DNA of 64,000 nucleotides from NCBI GenBank assembly GCA_043808325.1, contig JAZDEY010000044.1, forward strand, positions 1 to 64,000, in the 5' to 3' direction. Shown in pieces: positions 60,414 through 64,000 of this stretch (its first letter is position 1; the number at the start of each line of letters is the position of its first letter). The notes beneath the pieces were generated by a model, which saw only the letters and a list, made by a program, of their open reading frames with translations, was not told where the DNA came from and did no database searches. A program made the position numbers and the translations under genes. Source of the DNA: JAZDEY01 sp043808325 [NCBI: Candidatus Eiseniibacteriota bacterium] (GTDB lineage: Bacteria; Arandabacterota; Arandabacteria; Arandabacterales).

Positions 60414-62255
60414 CTAGTAGCCCGTATAAAGGTAACCTGTGCTGGGCTTTCTGGCCTTGCCCCCGGTTTCGGCGGACCGACTGTCCGTAATCTTAGCCTT
60501 GCTCAGCAGCTCGGTATACCAATCGGTGACGAAGGCCTGCTGCTTTGTGCCGAGCAGCGACATCTTGATCTGTCCAATGCTGCCGCCGAGGTTCTGCGGA
60601 TCAGGAGCTTGTCTGGCATCAAGCCTGATCACGAAGAAGTCATTGCCACTCTCCACGGCGCCGCTTGTCTGGCCGAGGCTTAACGCGAATGCCCGGGCCA
60701 CCACGGGGTTATCCCTGCCTATTCCCGGCACGTTGGAGGTTCTTGTGAAAGGCTGGGTCTTCTCGACTGAGAGATTCCAAGCGGATGACGCCGCCTCAAG
60801 AGTCTTTCCCCGAGCGGCCTCCTGGGCCACTGCAGCGGCAATCGTGCGAGCCTTCTCCTTCTTGAGACTGAAGAGATAGGCCTGCTTCACACGGTCCTTT
60901 ATCTCCTCAAGCGAAGGCACATGAGACGGGGCCACCTCAACTGTCTTGGCCACATAGAAAGCCTGTGCGCCGTCCAGTACACTGGCGCCTTCATTCTTCT
61001 CCTGCTTGAAAACAGCATCAGCGTCCTCCTTGCCGATCTTGAAGAGACCCGGTACCTGCTCCGCGGCAAGCTGAGGGGAGTCAATCACTTTGAGTGACTG
61101 CTCGGTCGCGGCCTTCTCGATGCCCTCCTTGGAGGCCAGTTCTGCAAACGAGCGCGCCTCACTGCCAATCTCTTCTATGGTCGATGGGCTAGGCTCGACC
61201 CTGGCCAAAATGTGGCGCACCTTGACTTCCGGGATGCCGCTCGTCTCACGCCTCTCGTCCACCTTAAGCAGGTGGTAGGAGTATGGCGTCCGGATTACGG
61301 GACTGACTGTACCCGGTTCGAGCGAGAAGGCCACGGAGTCCAGCTGAGGAGTCAACTGGCCGCGCTTGATCCAGCCGAGGTCGCCGCCCTTGGCCCCTGT
61401 GATCTCATCGTCCGAGTATTCCGCCGCGATCTCTTCGAAGGAGTCCCCCTCGGATATCAGATCGGAGGCCTCCTCGATCCGTTCCCTGGCAAACCCTTCA
61501 TCCTCGGCACTAGCCCGCTCAAGGAATTCGACATACTTGAACTTGCGCATCTCCGGGAGCTTGAAGTCCTCGGTGTGGCTAGAGTAGTACGCCGAGATAT
61601 CGGAATCGCTGGGATCCGCGAACACGTCTCTGACATCTGTGACCGGACTGACCCTGGCGTAGGATATCGTCGCCTTGTCGTCCAGCATCGCCAGCATCAT
61701 TCTCACTTCCTGATCGGTCACCCGGACGCCGGAGACCAAGTAGTCCTGGAGCTTCTGCAAAGGCAACGCTGCCCGGACATAGGCCTCGAGCGGGCGGAAG
61801 TCATACTGGGGGTCCTCGAGAGCTGCCATATACTTGTTGGGGTCGAATATACTGTCGGTTTGAAAAACGGGCTGGGATCTGATGAAGGCCGGAGGGTTGG
61901 CCTGGATCTCCAGAGCGACCTCATCATCGGAGATCTGGAGCTCCTCCCGCTGAACCTCTTGAGAGAGCAGGTGGTTCTGGACTATCGCATCCCAGGCCTT
62001 CTGGTTTACCTCCTCCTCAGCTTGCGCGCCCCGCCGCTGACCCTTGTCCTCGTAGTAGGCGGCCCGCTGGTTCGCGACCTCGTTGCGGTACTCCTCGACC
62101 GTGATGCGCGTATTGCCGATCTTGCCGATGAACCCCGCCTCGACGCCGCCCGATCTCTTGAGGTTCATACCCCAAACCACGAAGATCAGGCCGACGAAAG
62201 CGACGATGACAATCCACAGGACAATCTTCGTGTTTTGCCGCAGTTGTGAAAGCAT
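60414..62255 (-). CDS. ppiD: PpiD/SurA-type periplasmic folding factor with PPIC domain
   Basis: 613 residues. N-terminal TM anchor (TKIVLWIVIVAFVGLIFVVWG), a SurA-N-like helical region (GFIGKIGNTRITVEEYRNEVANQR), and a parvulin domain around residues 240-345 (GDSFEEIAAEYSDDEITGAKGGDLGWIKRGQL, FSLEPGTVSPVIRTPYSYHLLKV). A second helical half and a short basic C-terminus follow. Anchored on the periplasmic face of the inner membrane, it assists folding of exported proteins. ATG 62255; convergent with tatA, divergent from the M23 gene. Confidence 0.88.
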   Translation of the reverse strand: MLSQLRQNTKIVLWIVIVAFVGLIFVVWGMNLKRSGGVEAGFIGKIGNTRITVEEYRNEVANQRAAYYEDKGQRRGAQAEEEVNQKAWDAIVQNHLLSQEVQREELQISDDEVALEIQANPPAFIRSQPVFQTDSIFDPNKYMAALEDPQYDFRPLEAYVRAALPLQKLQDYLVSGVRVTDQEVRMMLAMLDDKATISYARVSPVTDVRDVFADPSDSDISAYYSSHTEDFKLPEMRKFKYVEFLERASAEDEGFARERIEEASDLISEGDSFEEIAAEYSDDEITGAKGGDLGWIKRGQLTPQLDSVAFSLEPGTVSPVIRTPYSYHLLKVDERRETSGIPEVKVRHILARVEPSPSTIEEIGSEARSFAELASKEGIEKAATEQSLKVIDSPQLAAEQVPGLFKIGKEDADAVFKQEKNEGASVLDGAQAFYVAKTVEVAPSHVPSLEEIKDRVKQAYLFSLKKEKARTIAAAVAQEAARGKTLEAASSAWNLSVEKTQPFTRTSNVPGIGRDNPVVARAFALSLGQTSGAVESGNDFFVIRLDARQAPDPQNLGGSIGQIKMSLLGTKQQAFVTDWYTELLSKAKITDSRSAETGGKARKPSTGYLYTGY

Positions 62256-62349
62256 AGCTTCATTCCTCCCAGATGACTTGATTTCTCACAGCATAGTAAC
62301 AATTCGCCACCGGTGCAACAAGGGATTTTTGATCCGCGAGCCCGGCGGC

Positions 62350-62379
62350 TTGACACATGTGGCAGATCAGTGATAGATT
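62350..62379 (+). promoter_or_regulatory. Promoter of the M23 peptidase gene
   Basis: TTGACA (62350-62355), an 18-base spacer ending TGA, TAGATT (62374-62379). It strongly resembles the mraZ promoter (TTGACAC ... TGATAG) in both boxes. 21 bases before the ATG. Confidence 0.55.
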
Positions 62380-62400
62380 CGGCCATATCTTAAGGAAGAG

Positions 62401-64000
62401 ATGAACAGAGGTCGCTCACGTATCAGGTTCTGCATATTTGTCTTCTCGTTGGTCTGTTGCCACCTGGCCGGTCCTCTGGCCGTGGGGACCCGGCCGATGC
62501 ACCCGCCCTTGCCGGGGGAGCTTTGCCCGACCTCCTCATTCGGCAGCAGACGCACAACTCACATCCATGCTGGCCTTGACTTCTCGACCGGGGGCCGGAT
62601 CGGCATCCCGGTACTGGCGGTTGATACCTGTTGGGTCTGGAGAGTAAGCGTCGCGAACGCCGGCTACGGCCGGGCTCTCTACGTAGTCCTTCCCGATGGT
62701 GGGGTCGCAGTATACGGTCATCTCTATCGGTTCGCTTCTCCAATCGAGAGAGAGGTCGAAGCGGAGCAGAACCGTGAGGGAGCTTATGAAGTCGAAATCT
62801 ACAAAGAGCCCAGGGTCTTCGGATTCATGCCCGGGGACACTATTGCCTTCAGTGGGGATACGGGGGCCGGGCCGCCCCACCTGCACTTCGAACTGCGCTC
62901 GGGGAAATTGGATCATGATAAGATCAATCCTATTCCTGACCGTTTGGACCTGAGAGATAGTGTCTCTCCCAGGATCACAAAGGTTAGGATCACACCGCTT
63001 GAGGCGGATGCGGCCATCGACGGCGGCTACGACGCCATAACCCTGGTCCCGGGTGCTCAGCCTCCGGTCCCAAGGCTATCCGGAGCCTTCGGGATGAGCG
63101 TTCATGCCCTCGACACCGGCCTTTGCGGGCGGAGTCTTTCACCCACCGGTTTCGAGGCCCGGATCGACGACCAGGTGATCTGGAGACTGTCCTTTGACGC
63201 CTTCCCTTTTGCCAAGGGTCACTTTGTTAGGGCCATATACCATATGGTCGGCGGCACTTCCTACGTCAGACTCTATGATCCGTACGGCCTGGATCTCGAA
63301 GGCTTCGATTATTATGCCCCTCGCAGTTCCCGCTTCTTTAAAGGCCTCGCTGCCGGCAATCACAAGCTGGTGGTCAAAGTGAGCGACGCGTGGGGCAATT
63401 ATGACCAGGCCGAGCTGCCGTTCTACTACGGGACTCTGCCCGATTTCGAGACGTGTACGCTCTCTCAAGACGCCTCCGGCGTCGGCGTCAAGGTCAGGCC
63501 GGCCGTGAAGGCCTGCGCCGTCAGCATTTCATATCGCAGGAGCGGCGGCGTCTGGCAGGCGGTCGAGGTGCGTGACGTTGGAGAGTCGCAGCAAGGTCGA
63601 GTGCCGGGTGCAGCTTCGGGACTCGAAGTGTCGTGCAAACTGACCGACCCCTCGGGCCTCACCAGGCAGGTTGTCCTTTCACCCGGCGGCAGCGCGTCCA
63701 CGGGGGATGGCACCCGCATCGAAACGAAGGTTCGCTTCGATTATGTCGAGGTCTGGGCTCGCACGCTCGCCGCCCCCAGCTCGCTCCCCCGCGCAGAGAT
63801 AACTGAGGGAGAAGGTCTCGCCCTGTGCGTGCTCCAGCCGGTCGAGAAGAACGTCTTCAGGGGCTGCTATTTCCCTCATGAAGATGCCACGGCCCTGCAC
63901 CTCAGAGTGGTTCTCCAATTTGGCCAGACAGAGGTTGAGCGGACCCGGGATCTGATGCTCGGGCTGATCGATCGGGGTCAGGAAGTCCGCTTTTCGGGGG
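62401..64000 (+). CDS. Secreted M23 family metallopeptidase (3' end outside window)
   Basis: ATG 62401 (AAGGAAGAG directly before) opens a frame that is still open at 64000 (533 codons visible). An N-terminal hydrophobic segment (FCIFVFSLVCCHLAG) is a probable signal peptide. The M23 domain is complete: THIHAGLDFS (H-x3-D) at ~residue 58 and the H-x-H motif in PHLHFEL at ~160, preceded by AFSGDTGAG. The remaining ~360 residues (beta-rich; LHLRVVLQFG) are an extension of unknown role, unusual for LytM-type endopeptidases. Function: peptidoglycan hydrolysis or sensing. Confidence 0.85.
   Translation, partial: MNRGRSRIRFCIFVFSLVCCHLAGPLAVGTRPMHPPLPGELCPTSSFGSRRTTHIHAGLDFSTGGRIGIPVLAVDTCWVWRVSVANAGYGRALYVVLPDGGVAVYGHLYRFASPIEREVEAEQNREGAYEVEIYKEPRVFGFMPGDTIAFSGDTGAGPPHLHFELRSGKLDHDKINPIPDRLDLRDSVSPRITKVRITPLEADAAIDGGYDAITLVPGAQPPVPRLSGAFGMSVHALDTGLCGRSLSPTGFEARIDDQVIWRLSFDAFPFAKGHFVRAIYHMVGGTSYVRLYDPYGLDLEGFDYYAPRSSRFFKGLAAGNHKLVVKVSDAWGNYDQAELPFYYGTLPDFETCTLSQDASGVGVKVRPAVKACAVSISYRRSGGVWQAVEVRDVGESQQGRVPGAASGLEVSCKLTDPSGLTRQVVLSPGGSASTGDGTRIETKVRFDYVEVWARTLAAPSSLPRAEITEGEGLALCVLQPVEKNVFRGCYFPHEDATALHLRVVLQFGQTEVERTRDLMLGLIDRGQEVRFSG

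Noticed and set aside
61212-62249. 345-codon plus-strand frame opposite ppiD
   Set aside because: Antisense shadow; the PpiD frame has anchor, PPIC motifs and normal length.

Overview
The window looks like a chromosomal segment of an uncultured, diderm, meso-DAP-peptidoglycan bacterium, probably of the FCB side of the tree (Eisenbacteria/Krumholzibacteria/Zixibacteria-like). This is an inference. It rests on three secreted proteins with FlgD-like C-terminal modules, a DNPR-type MurE next to a DapL-like aminotransferase gene, PpiD and TatA, many TTG/GTG starts and a moderately high GC content. No rRNA, tRNA or CRISPR array was seen.

Layout. (1) 1-2222: end of an FG-GAP repeat secreted protein and a hexapeptide acyltransferase. 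(2) 2314-19135: a nearly complete dcw division and cell-wall operon, mraZ-rsmH-ftsL-pbp-murE-murF-mraY-murD-ftsW-murG-murC-murB-ftsQ-like-ftsA-ftsZ, tightly packed and translationally coupled, with a strong candidate promoter in front of mraZ. (3) 19225-22644: TPR protein, B12-type radical SAM protein, convergent rpmB. (4) 23166-25852: a membrane-anchored SGNH hydrolase and an arylsulfotransferase-like protein, each with its own promoter. (5) 26079-48298: an accessory island. It opens with a phage-like module (D12 adenine methylase, ParB-like protein, small-terminase-like gene). A truncated copy of the terminase-like gene then recurs three more times in the same orientation, and secreted or lipoprotein genes sit between the copies: two PKD-SUMF1 lipoproteins, a serpin and a small secreted protein. 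Further on are a pilin-like/PKD protein, an IS91-family remnant, an SBBP-repeat protein, a TPR protein, a C-type-lectin lipoprotein and an M23-like lipoprotein. Two inverted IS3-family end fragments bracket the last part. (6) 48568-60402: housekeeping genes in apparent operons (DUF1858-recG-HD-fmdE, nfeD-slipin, dapL-folB-folK-dNK-panB-panC/glmU-HIT-LytR_C-tatA). (7) 60414-64000: ppiD-like gene and a divergent M23 peptidase running off the end.

The most interesting signal is in the two SUMF1 lipoproteins. Their C-terminal ends show the codon pattern of diversity-generating-retroelement (DGR) variable regions: replacements concentrated in the first two bases of NNC codons, third bases and flanks conserved, and a shared block running past the stop codon, while the rest of the genes has diverged synonymously. 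No reverse transcriptase or template repeat was recognised here, so a DGR acting in trans or lying outside the window is predicted. Other points of note are a shared C-terminal tail (TWGxIKxLF) on two secreted proteins, a PanC-GlmU pyrophosphorylase fusion, an FtsQ with little room for a POTRA domain, and the repeat-and-cargo array.
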